Shown here piece by piece: positions 1-10,039 of a stretch of DNA of 64,000 nt. Position numbers and translations under genes: made by a program. The first letter of the stretch is position 1. Every line of letters begins with the position of its first letter. The stretch is taken from positions 744,001 to 808,000 of the forward strand of contig JAPFFF010000063.1 in NCBI GenBank assembly GCA_039105265.1, read 5' to 3'. The notes beneath the pieces were generated by a model. The model saw only the letters and a program-made list of their open reading frames with translations, ran no database searches and was not told the DNA's origin. Origin of the DNA: Tritrichomonas musculus. Lineage: Eukaryota > Parabasalia > Tritrichomonadida > Tritrichomonadidae.

Positions 1-502
1 CTTCAGAAATGCCAGTTTTAAGTGAATACATCAAAATGTTATTGCTCTCATATATTTTGGGATTGAATCCAACCGCTTCGTTATTGAATATAATTTCAAT
101 ACCTTGTTTGAAATTGTTTTTAAGTTTTTCCAAGTCTGCTTTTTTTGAACGAATTTGAAATCTATTATCAATGTTTTTCATTAATGGGTGGATATTTGTA
201 TGCGATGAATTGTTCATGAATAGTTGAATAAGATTTTTCATTATATCAAATTCTTCGCTTAATTGAATATACTCGCAAAGACGTTTATCATAAAAAAATT
301 CTGGAATTTCTCCTTTAATCCAATAGTCGATGAACGATTGGAATGTTTGCTCATCGACATATGATTTAACTTCGTACTGATGAGTCGTTATTAATGATTG
401 GTAGATGTCGTCTTTAATGTCTCTTAGCGTGTTAAAATCAGAAGGAATCAAAAATTCTCTTGTATTTAAAATTAATTTATACGAAGAACAATTTTCTTCC
501 AT
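1..502 (-). CDS. BTB-like N-terminal domain protein, partial (runs off left edge)
   Basis: The minus strand is open from an ATG at 502 to the window edge, giving 167 residues with no stop. The protein begins MEENCSSYKLILNTREFLIP and continues with segments such as EVKSYVDEQTFQSFIDYW. This matches the divergent BTB/POZ-like front end that trichomonads place ahead of leucine-rich, ankyrin or F5/8C repeats; the family assignment is from memory. The rest of the protein lies outside the window, so its C-terminal repeat type is unknown. A near-match to the trichomonad initiator (TCACC instead of TCACW) sits about 16 nt upstream. The function is probably protein-protein interaction. Confidence 0.7.
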   Translation of the reverse strand, partial: MEENCSSYKLILNTREFLIPSDFNTLRDIKDDIYQSLITTHQYEVKSYVDEQTFQSFIDYWIKGEIPEFFYDKRLCEYIQLSEEFDIMKNLIQLFMNNSSHTNIHPLMKNIDNRFQIRSKKADLEKLKNNFKQGIEIIFNNEAVGFNPKIYESNNILMYSLKTGISE

Positions 503-1739
503 TTTTTAAAATGGTGAAATTTTCTATTGATTTGACCTTTATGAGATATGTCAGCTAAGAGGTATTCACGAAGAAAACTAGCCTAGCAATTTAATTCTAA
601 CTTATTTATTTTATTTTTAAAATATGTAATTAAGATAAATTACAAATTTTATATGATTCCATGTGTTTATTTTCAAGATATTGCTTAAGCATTTTTTTGT
701 GAGAAAAAAAAACTATTTTCAATATATTTTGATATTTATTTGGAATTTTAAATGAAAGATTTTCTATAAAACAATATAAAATATCTCAATATATATATAT
801 ATTGACATTAAATAATTATAAATTAAAACATATATCGATTAATAATATTTTAAATAAAAAATTATTTAGATATTAACTTATTTTTATTTCAAAAAAAAAA
901 ATATTTATTTAAAAATATTAGTTTTTCACAAAATTTGTGATCACTTTTGTGAAATCCTTTGAAAAAAAGCTAATTTTGATTTATTTGTTAGAAAAAATGA
1001 ATATTAATAGAATTATTTAAATGTTTAGCAAATTATTTGATTCAAATTATCGGCATTTTCTATTATATATATATATATGTATTTAGAAATATATATTTTA
1101 TCCAATATCTGTAAAATTTCAATTTATTATTTTTTTTTGTTGTTTGATTTTTGAACATTTTGACGTTTTGCACCCAAAAAAAACATCGATATTGTTGGAA
1201 ACCAATTTTCTCAAAATTAAACACATAAATTTCTTATTGATCGCAATTTATGTTAAGATGAATCGCAATAATTAATATATTAAAAATAAAAGCAAAAAGC
1301 TAGGCTGGAAAAAAAAATTGGGTTGGATTTTTATTAATTCTTTTGTTTTTTTTTGTTAAATCCTTTGCTTTTTTAAATATCGAATTTATTAAAATGAGAT
1401 ATAAAGCCAACTCAATATTTAATTCTTTATATATTTATTAAAATTTTTAAGAATTTTTAATCCTTATTAAAAAAAAGTCTAATAATTCTAATATATCTGA
1501 AAAAATAAAATTCTTATATTTTAACAATGCAATGCTTGCCAAAGATAATATAGAGCAATTATATGTTTTTTTTATAAATTAGAATATTTATACTCTAATA
1601 GTCATTGAATTAATGCATTTCTAAAATCCAAAAAGACGTTAAGTCACTTAACATGAATACCTCTGTCAGCTATTTATTTACAAGAGTATTTATTATATCA
1701 AATACTTTAAATCTATACATTAATATAATTATTTAACGT
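503..1739. other. AT-rich intergenic region
   Basis: Very AT-rich with TA runs near 790-810 and 1065-1080. I see no gene. A short imperfect inverted match (around agaggtattca) occurs at about 550-575 and 1645-1672. It could bound a degraded element but is too short to rely on. Confidence 0.5.
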
Positions 1740-2201
1740 CCCTTCGGGTCCGTTAAAACATCCCTCCATTTATCGGCCAGAAACGACTTTTTGAAAAGAT
1801 ATAATGTCATCGAACTTTTTGAGAGCTTACTTGTCCGGCCAGATAATTCAATAGGTATTTGTCCGACCAAGAAATTGAGAGGTAATTTAGCCATTTAAGA
1901 AATTGAATAGATATCTGTCCGACCAAGAAATTGAATAGATATCTGTTCTTTAAACTTTTTGAGTACCTATTAGGTCAATGAACTTTTTGACAGCAAAGCT
2001 GGCCCTCCTGAAGGGAGTGAATAGATATAAGGTCATCGAACTTTTTGAGAAGCCATCTGAATGATGAACTTTTTGACAGCGAAGCTGGCCCTCCTGAAGG
2101 GAGTGAGAGGTTTATCTGCTAAAACAACATAAATAAAAAAATTTTTTACTACTTTTTTACCCTATTCTTTTTTTTATTCCTCAAGAAAAACATTATCGAA
2201 A
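1740..2201 (+). promoter_or_regulatory. Repeat-built upstream region of the 2202 gene
   Basis: This stretch is clearly richer in G+C than its surroundings and consists of repeated modules. The core gaactttttga recurs at about 1814, 1979, 2037 and 2065, with a variant at 1953. A longer module, gaactttttgaca followed by ctggccctcctgaaggg, occurs twice (about 1979-2020 and 2065-2105). A second module, ccgaccaagaaattga, occurs at about 1862 and 1920. The core appears in reverse complement upstream of the facing gene at 4067, so it is oriented the same way relative to both genes. That suggests a shared regulatory element; the function is inferred. Confidence 0.55.
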
Positions 2202-3236
2202 ATGTCTTGGATGAACAATAATGATGGTGGTGAATTCGTTACTTGGGGTGTTGATGACCCAGATTTTTATAGCTCTATTCTACAACAAGGTGAACAATTA
2301 TTTCAACAACAAGCTCAACAACAAGAAGCTCAACAACAATATCAGCCTCAACAAGCTCAACAATATATTGACACAGCGCCAGATATCGATCAAGATGAAG
2401 CACAATATCTCGCGACATATCAAAACATGAATGTTGCTGATGTATCGACAGAAGTAATCACAAAATTGCGGGATGTAGTTAGTGGATGGATCCCAGAATG
2501 GTATAACGAAATCAAAACCTCCATTGACAAACAAAGTTTTCCTAACTATATCAAATTTTATTTCCTTCGACTTCTTATTGAATATTATACTGGGAATTAT
2601 CTTTTAGGAAAAGAACTGACACCAACACAAGCAGCAGCGCAAGTAAAACAAACATTCTTGAATGGAAATAGTTTAAGAGACGCCGTTGGAGCTGTCCAAA
2701 CAGTGAGATATCAACAAATCGTTAATCTGCCGTTAAACGATGTTATTTTGGAACATACTGGTTTGACAGAGGAGGAAGCTCATGTATTTTTCAAATTTTG
2801 GAAGAAAAATAAGCAAAAACCTGACTTTTGGGAATCTCACAAGACTCAATTTTATACAGAGAAATATGTTTTTGGAGATAATGCATATCAAATTAACTTA
2901 TCATATGTCCAATTAGCGAGCTTCTTCTTGGGTGATAATATGGGTAAGCTACATACTGACTGGAGAAATCTGAACGAAACTTCAAATGGCTTAAATATTT
3001 TACGAGATCTCCATCTATCTATTTTTGAAAATGAGGATTTTCAACCATCCTTTATCGATTTTTGGACACAAGGAAAAGGGGATGACGCTCAAATGATTAA
3101 GGAAAATCTTGATTTTGAAAAACTCATGCATGCGATCCAAGGAGAAATCGGAATAAATGACTTTTTATCAGTCCAAGGTACGACAACAATAATATCGCAT
3201 AACCTTCCATTCAAGACCTCCAAAATTGGAGATTGA
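2202..3236 (+). CDS. Hypothetical protein with Gln-rich N-terminus
   Basis: Encodes 344 residues from ATG. Residues about 27-55 are a glutamine-rich stretch (repeated QQQ/QAQQ). The rest is mixed alpha-helical-looking sequence with no motif I recognise and no signal peptide or membrane segment. The gene faces the coiled-coil gene at 3408-4067, and both upstream regions share the gaactttttgag motif, so they probably belong to one unit. Base composition is less AT-rich than neighbouring intergenic DNA. The unit could be a fragment of a virus-like element (Maverick/Polinton-type elements are abundant in trichomonads), but no polymerase, integrase, ATPase or capsid gene is visible, so this is only a possibility. 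Confidence 0.65.
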   Translation: MSWMNNNDGGEFVTWGVDDPDFYSSILQQGEQLFQQQAQQQEAQQQYQPQQAQQYIDTAPDIDQDEAQYLATYQNMNVADVSTEVITKLRDVVSGWIPEWYNEIKTSIDKQSFPNYIKFYFLRLLIEYYTGNYLLGKELTPTQAAAQVKQTFLNGNSLRDAVGAVQTVRYQQIVNLPLNDVILEHTGLTEEEAHVFFKFWKKNKQKPDFWESHKTQFYTEKYVFGDNAYQINLSYVQLASFFLGDNMGKLHTDWRNLNETSNGLNILRDLHLSIFENEDFQPSFIDFWTQGKGDDAQMIKENLDFEKLMHAIQGEIGINDFLSVQGTTTIISHNLPFKTSKIGD

Positions 3237-3239
3237 CCG

Positions 3240-3422
3240 ATGATGAACAAAAAAAAAGAGGAAATTATCGCCGAATTACAAATTTTAGCCGAACCTTTTT
3301 TGGAGAATTCATTCATGGACTACATTGAAAATGACTCAACTTTTTTAAATTTGTTTGAAGCAATGATGATAAAAGAATTAGAAAAATTAGGCTTTTTATT
3401 AGAATCTTTATTGCTCTCCTGA
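3240..3422 (+). CDS. Small hypothetical ORF
   Basis: Encodes 60 residues from a double ATG directly downstream of the gene at 2202-3236, rich in Leu, Glu and Lys. Its 3' end overlaps the 3' end of the convergent gene at 3408-4067 by 15 bp. Nothing recognisable. It may or may not be translated. Confidence 0.3.
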   Translation: MMNKKKEEIIAELQILAEPFLENSFMDYIENDSTFLNLFEAMMIKELEKLGFLLESLLLS

Positions 3423-4067
3423 GCTCTTTCGGAGTTCTGCAAGACATCTCATTTCATCCAGAAGTCGGAATTCGGCAATATTATATTTGACAATGTCCAG
3501 GACGTCTTGGAGACAATCTTTTTTGCACCAAAAAGATTTTGACCTATCATTCCAGCTGGAGATGAATGAGCAGGACTTGAGTTCCGCTTGGATTTTCGGA
3601 TATAAGGCAGCCGACACGTATTTCTCTTTGATATCAAATTTTTTTGAGTATCTTCCTGCTTGATGTGATTGGAAAGAATGCATTTTTGGTGATGCAATAA
3701 AGACTTCAACTTGATCTTGAGGATGATTTTCCGTCCTAACTAAAATCATATATTGATTTTTTTCACTATTTTTGAGTTTTGAATATTCTTCTCGTAATTT
3801 CGAAAACTTCTCCGATTCATCTTGGAATTGGCGCATTAAATCTTCTTGTCCTTCTTCAGCGTCTTTCAGAATTTGGTTCAATTTCGTATCCATGACGTCG
3901 ATTTCCTTTTTGAAATTGGCAAGTCGATTGGAAAGATCTTTCATTGGTTCTATAATATACTTTGGAATGATAAAACAAATGGGCTCCTCTCCGTACTCGT
4001 CTTCAAAATTTACTTCTTCCTCATCAACAGGAATTTTTTGTGCAGTAGGAATCTTTTGTGCTGACAT
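3408..4067 (-). CDS. Coiled-coil hypothetical protein
   Basis: Encodes 219 residues starting MSAQKIPTAQ at ATG 4067. The frame is open slightly further upstream but without an ATG. An acidic stretch (DEEEVNFEDEYGEE) covers residues about 15-28. A coiled coil with charged heptads spans about 45-105, and a compact C-terminal part contains Trp and Cys. The stop is followed by TAAA overlap (CAA TAA AG), fitting the trichomonad poly(A) signal. An initiator-like TCACT lies 27 nt upstream of the ATG. It is convergent with 2202-3236 and shares its upstream motif. I do not recognise a family. A Maverick-type accessory gene is one possibility, unproven; the gene looks whole. Confidence 0.6.
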   Translation of the reverse strand: MSAQKIPTAQKIPVDEEEVNFEDEYGEEPICFIIPKYIIEPMKDLSNRLANFKKEIDVMDTKLNQILKDAEEGQEDLMRQFQDESEKFSKLREEYSKLKNSEKNQYMILVRTENHPQDQVEVFIASPKMHSFQSHQAGRYSKKFDIKEKYVSAALYPKIQAELKSCSFISSWNDRSKSFWCKKDCLQDVLDIVKYNIAEFRLLDEMRCLAELRKSSGEQ

Positions 4068-4091
4068 TTTTTTGGAAAACAAAAAATAAAA

Positions 4092-4096
4092 AGTGA
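4092..4096 (-). promoter_or_regulatory. Initiator (Inr) TCACT
   Basis: Minus-strand TCACT matches the trichomonad Inr consensus TCA(C/T)(A/T). Its A lies 27 nt upstream of the ATG at 4067, slightly longer than the usual spacing. Confidence 0.35.
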
Positions 4097-4335
4097 AGTC
4101 TTTGTTGACTCAAGAAAGAGACAAACAACTTGACGGGTCACAAAAATTTTGGCCGGCAAAAAAGTAAGAATTTCTGCCTTCTCAAAAAGTTCTCCCGGCT
4201 TTCTATGAAAGACTAAGGCAGAGCCTCCGGTAGCAATGTCAAAAAAGTAAGAATTTCTGCCTTCTCAAAAAGTTCGCACTACGCTTGCGGTAGCATTGTC
4301 AAAAAAGTAAGAATTTCTGCCTCTCAAAAAGTGAT
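4097..4335 (-). promoter_or_regulatory. Repeat-built upstream region of the 4067 gene
   Basis: The sequence aaaaaagtaagaatttctgc followed by ctcaaaaagt occurs three times (about 4159, 4230 and 4303), separated by GC-richer spacers. The ctcaaaaagttc core is the reverse complement of gaactttttgag found upstream of the facing gene at 2202. Relative to transcription, both genes carry the motif in the same orientation. Confidence 0.5.
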
Positions 4336-4416
4336 GAATTATATGAATCAAAAGAATCAATGGAATTTGATGATATTCTTAATATCATAAAATAAAAAAT
4401 TCCTGACTTCGATATA

Positions 4417-4608
4417 CAGTAGGTAAAAATATCTTGGACCATTCAAATTGTCTTGGACCAACTGAAATTTTTGAATTAGCTCATTGAAAATAATTTAAAA
4501 AACTAATAAAAATTTTCAAAGAATTTATTTTAAATTTCATTAACCTCATACAAAATATTCAGTTGGTCCAAGACAAATTGAATCGGTCCAAGACTTTTCA
4601 AATTACTG
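4417..4608. mobile_element. Tc1/mariner-type MITE, 192 bp
   Basis: Near-identical inverted repeats of about 50 bp (4417-4466 and 4558-4608) start with CAGTA, and TA flanks both ends (4415-4416 and 4609-4610). Each arm carries tcttggacc and tcttggaccaactg twice in tandem. No coding capacity. TA target site and CAGT ends fit a non-autonomous Tc1/mariner element. Confidence 0.8.
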
Positions 4609-4610
4609 TA

Positions 4611-6307
4611 TCATTCAATTTTTTTTCCCTTTGAAAATTTAAAACTTTTTCAAAACATTCAATATTTCCTTCGAAATATTAACATATAATTATATTATAG
4701 TGTATAGACAAAAAAAATTAATGGACAAAAATGACTTTCACTTCACCTCTACATAAGAATTTTTTTATTTTCTAGAATATTGAAGTTTTTTAAATTATAA
4801 TTTAATAATATTATTTTATATGTATTATATTTTTTGTTTTAATGATTATTAGTTTAAATACATGATTAGGTCTGTTGTTATTTTCACCAAAAGAAAAACA
4901 TATTTTTTGCCATTATCTCCATAGGAAATTAATTAAAATGGAATTAAAAGTGAAATTATAAATTTACACGTGATGCTAATAATTGTTGTCAGATAAAAAA
5001 ATCAAAAATCAAAATATAAATTAAAAAAAAAGGTGTTTAATTATTTTAGGTGAAATCAATTATTTTAATGGATAAAAAATTTTATTATTTTCAAAGATAT
5101 TTATTGATTTACAAATAATTCATTACATTATTGATATTAATCTTAAAAACATAGAAATTATGAAACTAACTTTAAACTTATTTCAATATATATATATTAT
5201 ACCAGAGACGATAATATTTTGAAAAAGCATTATTCGAAAACGATCATATTTTCTGATAAAAATAATCTTTAAACGATTATTTTTTGAATATTTTACAAGT
5301 TTTTTCATACAATTTTGAGAGATATGGATAGAAATTTAATTCCCGCTCGAATTTTATTTTTATTTTTCTTTCACCCTAAATTTTCTAAAAAGATTACACT
5401 TTAAATTTAAATTCTACTATTATTTTTAATAGGTAATTACAATATGGTATGGTAATTTTAAATTTTTAAAAAGTTAAAAATATTTGAAAAGTGTACTAAA
5501 ACGGACATTATTAAAACCAGTTTAAAAAAATTGAATTAAAATAAGTTTTTATTTTTGAATAGCAAATGTAAACTCAATTAAATCTTTTTCATCTCTTATT
5601 CAAAATTGAAAGATTTTGCTTTTTTCTTTCAATTTTTTTTTTTATTCGGTTTTGCCATTTTTATTTTTGGTTTCAAGAAAAAGCAGCCAGAGACAAAACT
5701 TTATATTTGTCATTAGAGTAGGCAACAAAAAGATCAAATGCATTCATCTGTAGTAGCTAAGCTAGCCAGGGAGGTTTAAGGTTTCCATTTTAAACTATTC
5801 GCATGATTTAATAAAAATTTTCATTTTTATTCAATTTTTTTTTACTAATATAAATTGAATACTTTTGATTTTTAAAAAAAATAATTTTCATCCCCCGATA
5901 GCTACTTTTTAATAAAAACCTCAAATAATCATTCAAAATATTGAATAAAAATATTCAATTTTTTTTCGAAAAATTGAATAAGAGATGAAAACAATTTAAT
6001 AGGGTTTATAATTTTATTTAATCTAGGAGCAAATATATTCTCAAAAAAACTAATTAACCACCTCAAATTAATCAAATTTTCCTTGATAAATTAATCAAAA
6101 ATTAGTATTTATTTTTCAAAAAATATTATAAACTATTATATTATGAACTATATTTATGATTATAAAAATAATATAATGTTCATCATATAAATGCTCTTTT
6201 GAAAGGTTTATATTTTTCCAATCTCCAAAATAAGACCATTTGGAGATCACCGAAAAAAATGTAAACCATTCACATACTTTTAAATTTGCAAAATCAAAAT
6301 TAATATA
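4611..6307. other. AT-rich intergenic region
   Basis: No convincing coding region. A less AT-rich patch at about 5690-5790 (contains gtagtagctaagctagccag) stands out and might be a small RNA gene or an old coding scrap. I found no tRNA A/B box pattern in it. Confidence 0.4.
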
Positions 6308-7771
6308 TAGTTGGTGGACATAATTATGTTTTTGGGACATAATCATGTTTGCTCAACTTTTTGAATGGTACACAAAAATAAAACACATTTTTCTCAATAC
6401 TTTTTAAAGATAATTTGATAATATTATATGCTTTATTAATGTATTTTATGTACATCATTATTTAATTAAATGAACTATTATATTTTTGATTTATATGAAA
6501 TTTTGCCATTAATGTAAAAAAAAAGTCAAAATTCTTATTTTATTCTCAATAATTGAAACTTGGGATTTAATAATAATATCATTAATTCATAATCAGTAAT
6601 GATATAATTTTATCAGATAATTGATATCTAAAAACTTTCATATAAGAAAATTTTGATGCACAAAATAAAGTTAAAAATCATATCACTTTTTTGTTTTTTT
6701 CCAATAAAAAATAAAAACTTTTAAATTTTTATTTAAATATTTGATATAATGCATATAGTATAATGATATTGAAAGAATAAAATTGGCGGTTCTACTCAAG
6801 ATCTATTACCTTAATGAAAAAGAGTAACTTCTGAAATAACTTAAAAAGACTTTCAATTTTAGACATTGAGAAATTATTTTCATTATTTTAATAGTTCTTC
6901 TATACTTACCTAATATTTATTGATTAATTGCTATTTTTAATGCTATTATAATAGAAAAAATAAAAAAGTGAAATTTGTATATTTCTTAGAAAAACCTGAA
7001 ATCTTGATGGGCAACAATGATTTTTAGAGGATTAATAATATATTTCATTGTATGTGTTATCAAATAATGAAATTCTGAAATCATATCAATTATGCATGAG
7101 TGATTTATGAATGATTTTGAATGAAAAAAAGAAAAATGAAATTTTTCCAAGATTGATTCTTTTTCAACCATATTATTATATTTAATATATTATATGAATC
7201 ATATAGATGGTTAATACTGCATCTAATTTGAAATAAAATAAACTCATTTTTCAAAATTTGTAATTTTGTATGAATGATTTTTGTCATATTTTGAAAACAC
7301 TTTTTCTTTTTATATAATTATTATTTCAATAAATTTTTTTCTAAAATATAATATATACATTATATTCTAAAATAATAACAATGTTAGAGCAAATTAAAAC
7401 AACCTTTTTTTTATGGTAAAAGTATGAAATGTGATATAAAATGAGTTTTTTGAGTAGTGAAATGAAAATGAAACCATTTTTTCTAATTATCTATTTTATT
7501 TCAATAAATAATAATGATACATTTTAATTATAGATAAAAAGTAAATTATAATTTTTTTCAAATAATAAAAAAATATTCAGAAATTAAAAATTCGATATCA
7601 TATTTTTGATCAAATTTAGTTTGATAAAAGTGAATGAAAATCTGGGAATAGAATGTTTCCAATATGATATTAATTGTTCTACAATTGTTTTTTTAAAAGT
7701 CCAATTTGAATATATAGAAATGATGTGAAAACATAATTATGTCTCTAAAACAGAATTATGTCCACCAACTA
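6308..7771. mobile_element. TIR element, ~1.46 kb, no intact transposase
   Basis: Terminal inverted repeats of 43 bp (6308-6350 and about 7729-7771) differ at four positions and are flanked by TA on both sides. Each arm contains two tandem near-palindromes (gacataattatgt and gacataatcatgt on the left arm), a plausible transposase-binding arrangement. The interior is AT-rich with only short spurious frames, so it looks non-autonomous. TA flanks suggest Tc1/mariner-type insertion. Confidence 0.7.
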
Positions 7772-7816
7772 TAAAAATAAAATCCATTATTTCAATTTAT
7801 TTTTTAAATATAGTTT

Positions 7817-8314
7817 TCAATCTTGATAATTATAATAAGTTGCTCCTTCCAAATGAAATGATTCAAATGTCAAAAAATCATTTCCATTCCAATTTAAACC
7901 TGTTTGTCTAATTCTAAAATACCTAAAAGAGCGTTTGAATAATGAATGATCAATTTGAAATTCAACTGTAATATTTGGTCCATTTAAATCTGAACAATTT
8001 TCTTTTCTATCAAGAACTGTCCAGAATAATTTGGTTTTTGAACCTTCGATTACCCAACTTTTTGGATGATTGTCATTTCTTTCCAAATTTCTAGTTTGAA
8101 TTGTATACCTATATAGGAAATATGGCTTCTTTTTGAAGTCAAAACCACACCAACTATTTGGCTTATTTTCTGAGCAAAAGAAATCGTTATGATCATAATT
8201 ACCAGATGATGCAATTACAAGAGCACCCTTTTCAGTTTCACCATATCGATATGTTCGATATGGAATTAGGCCTTTTTTAAAAGTAATATTATATAATAAC
8301 AACACTCCAAACAT
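7817..8314 (-). CDS. F5/8 type C (discoidin-like) domain protein, short form
   Basis: Encodes 165 residues from ATG 8314. The core follows the trichomonad F5/8C pattern: NKPNSWCGFDFKKK, then YRYTIQTRN, HPKSWVIEGS, a Trp-containing strand and RYFRIRQTGLNWNGNDFLTF near the end. These are the beta-sandwich strands of a galactose-binding-like fold, probably binding a glycan or protein. Typical family members carry a long BTB-like N-terminal region; here only about 50 residues precede the domain and no frame continues upstream. This is either a short member or a 5'-truncated copy. No signal peptide is evident. TAAA follows the stop within about 20 nt. Confidence 0.65.
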   Translation of the reverse strand: MFGVLLLYNITFKKGLIPYRTYRYGETEKGALVIASSGNYDHNDFFCSENKPNSWCGFDFKKKPYFLYRYTIQTRNLERNDNHPKSWVIEGSKTKLFWTVLDRKENCSDLNGPNITVEFQIDHSLFKRSFRYFRIRQTGLNWNGNDFLTFESFHLEGATYYNYQD

Positions 8315-8847
8315 TATAAAATTTTAAAATTTTAATGGCAGATTTTTGAGAAGAAATATTTCTATACTCCTTTTACTCAAAAAAATGCAGATTATTTTTC
8401 TTCAAATAGATTTATCTCGTCAAAAAATAATTTAATATATGAAATAAAAATTATATAAAAGCTCTTTTTTATTTTATAGAACAAATTAAAAAAATTTTTT
8501 TATTTATTAATCTAAAAGCAAGATATTAATTAGTTTTTATTTTATATGCTTCATTGAATTTTTTCTTTTAATTTTTATTGCAAATATACTTTTAATATAA
8601 CTCCATTAAATACAATTGTTGTTTTGTGATATCATGAAATAATTAAATTTTTATTATCACATCAAAATTAATGTTACTATTTTACACATCATAATTTATG
8701 TTTTAATATAATAATTTTAATTATCCCTAATATAAGCAAAGAAACAGATAGTTTCATTTTAAATGTATTTATTTAATAATTAAAGACTTGTTGATGATTT
8801 AAAATAATTTTTGTTTTTTTGAATAAAGATTCTTATGATTTGTGGTT
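8315..8847. other. AT-rich intergenic region
   Basis: I see no gene or clear repeat. Confidence 0.4.
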
Positions 8848-9075
8848 TTACTGGATTTTTATTTCATTATTATGAACAAACACTTTTTTGTAATAAATGA
8901 ATAAAAATGCGACTAGAAATATGATACCAATAAAAATACTAATTCTTTTCATCAATATTATTGATATTACTATTCCAGAAATTAATATAAAGAGCAAAAT
9001 GAAAAATACAAGCAAGCAGGCATATCCAAAGGGCTTCAACTGTTTGTTTAATCTTTCTTGGTCGACTTTCGCCAT
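8848..9075 (-). CDS. Small two-helix membrane protein
   Basis: Encodes 75 residues from ATG 9075. A charged N-terminus (MAKVDQERLNKQLKPFG) is followed by two strongly hydrophobic segments at about residues 18-40 and 44-61, then a basic and polar tail. The stop overlaps TAAA. No family recognised. The clean topology and correct start favour a real gene, but AT-rich DNA easily yields hydrophobic frames. Confidence 0.45.
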   Translation of the reverse strand: MAKVDQERLNKQLKPFGYACLLVFFILLFILISGIVISIILMKRISIFIGIIFLVAFLFIYYKKVFVHNNEIKIQ

Positions 9076-9444
9076 TTAAATTTTAAAAACGGTTTTTAAA
9101 GATAATTTCAAATTTTTATTTTTGAATGTCCTACATCTCAGTTTTAATTCAAAACTTTTGAATGGCCTACAAAAAAGTTAACTTTGTTTTGAAAAGTTAT
9201 ATTAATATATTTATGATTGTTATATGGCACATATTTTATTAAAACAATAAAAAAAATGAACTTCATAGACAAGATGATCTCAAAATATCTCTTTTTTTCA
9301 AAATCTTAATTTTTTAATGACACTGAGGAATAACATTAGAAATGAGCTATTATAAACGATTTAACTATTATTTTTCTAATTTTTTTATTTGAATATGAGA
9401 TATGATTATTTTTGTAAACCGAATTTTTTGTTTATTTAAAAAAA

Positions 9445-9713
9445 CATGAATTTTAGATATTTTTTAAAACGCATACATAGTTTTTTATTCTATACCCTAA
9501 ATTATTTATATTTTCATTTTGGTTCAAAAAACTTTCAAATTGAAGGACTACATATATTTTGAAATTTGCGATTTTTGGCTTATTTTTTCGTAAATTTCAA
9601 AATATATGTAGTCATTCAATTTGAAAGTTTTTGGAATAAAATTTCATTTATACATAGTATAGAATCAGGAATAAAAAACTATGTATGCGTTTTAAAAAAT
9701 ATTAAAAATTCAT
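9445..9713. repeat. Foldback inverted repeat, ~120-bp arms
   Basis: The left arm (about 9445-9570) and right arm (about 9592-9713) are imperfect reverse complements. Shared blocks include ttttaaaacgcatacatag and ctttcaaattgaa. The loop is only about 20 bp. The palindrome could form a long hairpin. It is probably a foldback or MITE-type element; any frame inside is spurious. Confidence 0.7.
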
Positions 9714-10039
9714 TATTTTTTTTATATAAGCAAAAAATACTGTTTGAAAAAGTGAGCATATTTTCTTCTGATTTCAACTTCAATTGAAAATATTATATAA
9801 ATTAATTAAATATCCATCTATTATACCATAATGCAGAATAATATTAAAAAAATACAATTTTTTTAAAATATATATATATTGAGATTGACAAAAAAAAAAA
9901 TAATTTTTTTATTGTTTATAAAGAATGTATAATCGATATTAATCATAATTATATGAGTAAAACTTTTCAAGATTGGGTATTTGCTGAGATATTGAAAAAC
10001 TAACTACACCCTTAATACAATTGTTGAATTTTAATGATT

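Noticed and set aside
6116-6346. 76-codon minus-strand frame
   Set aside because: It overlaps the TIR of the 6.3-7.8 kb element and shows no family resemblance.
9566-9787. 73-codon plus-strand frame
   Set aside because: It mostly translates the right arm of the foldback repeat.
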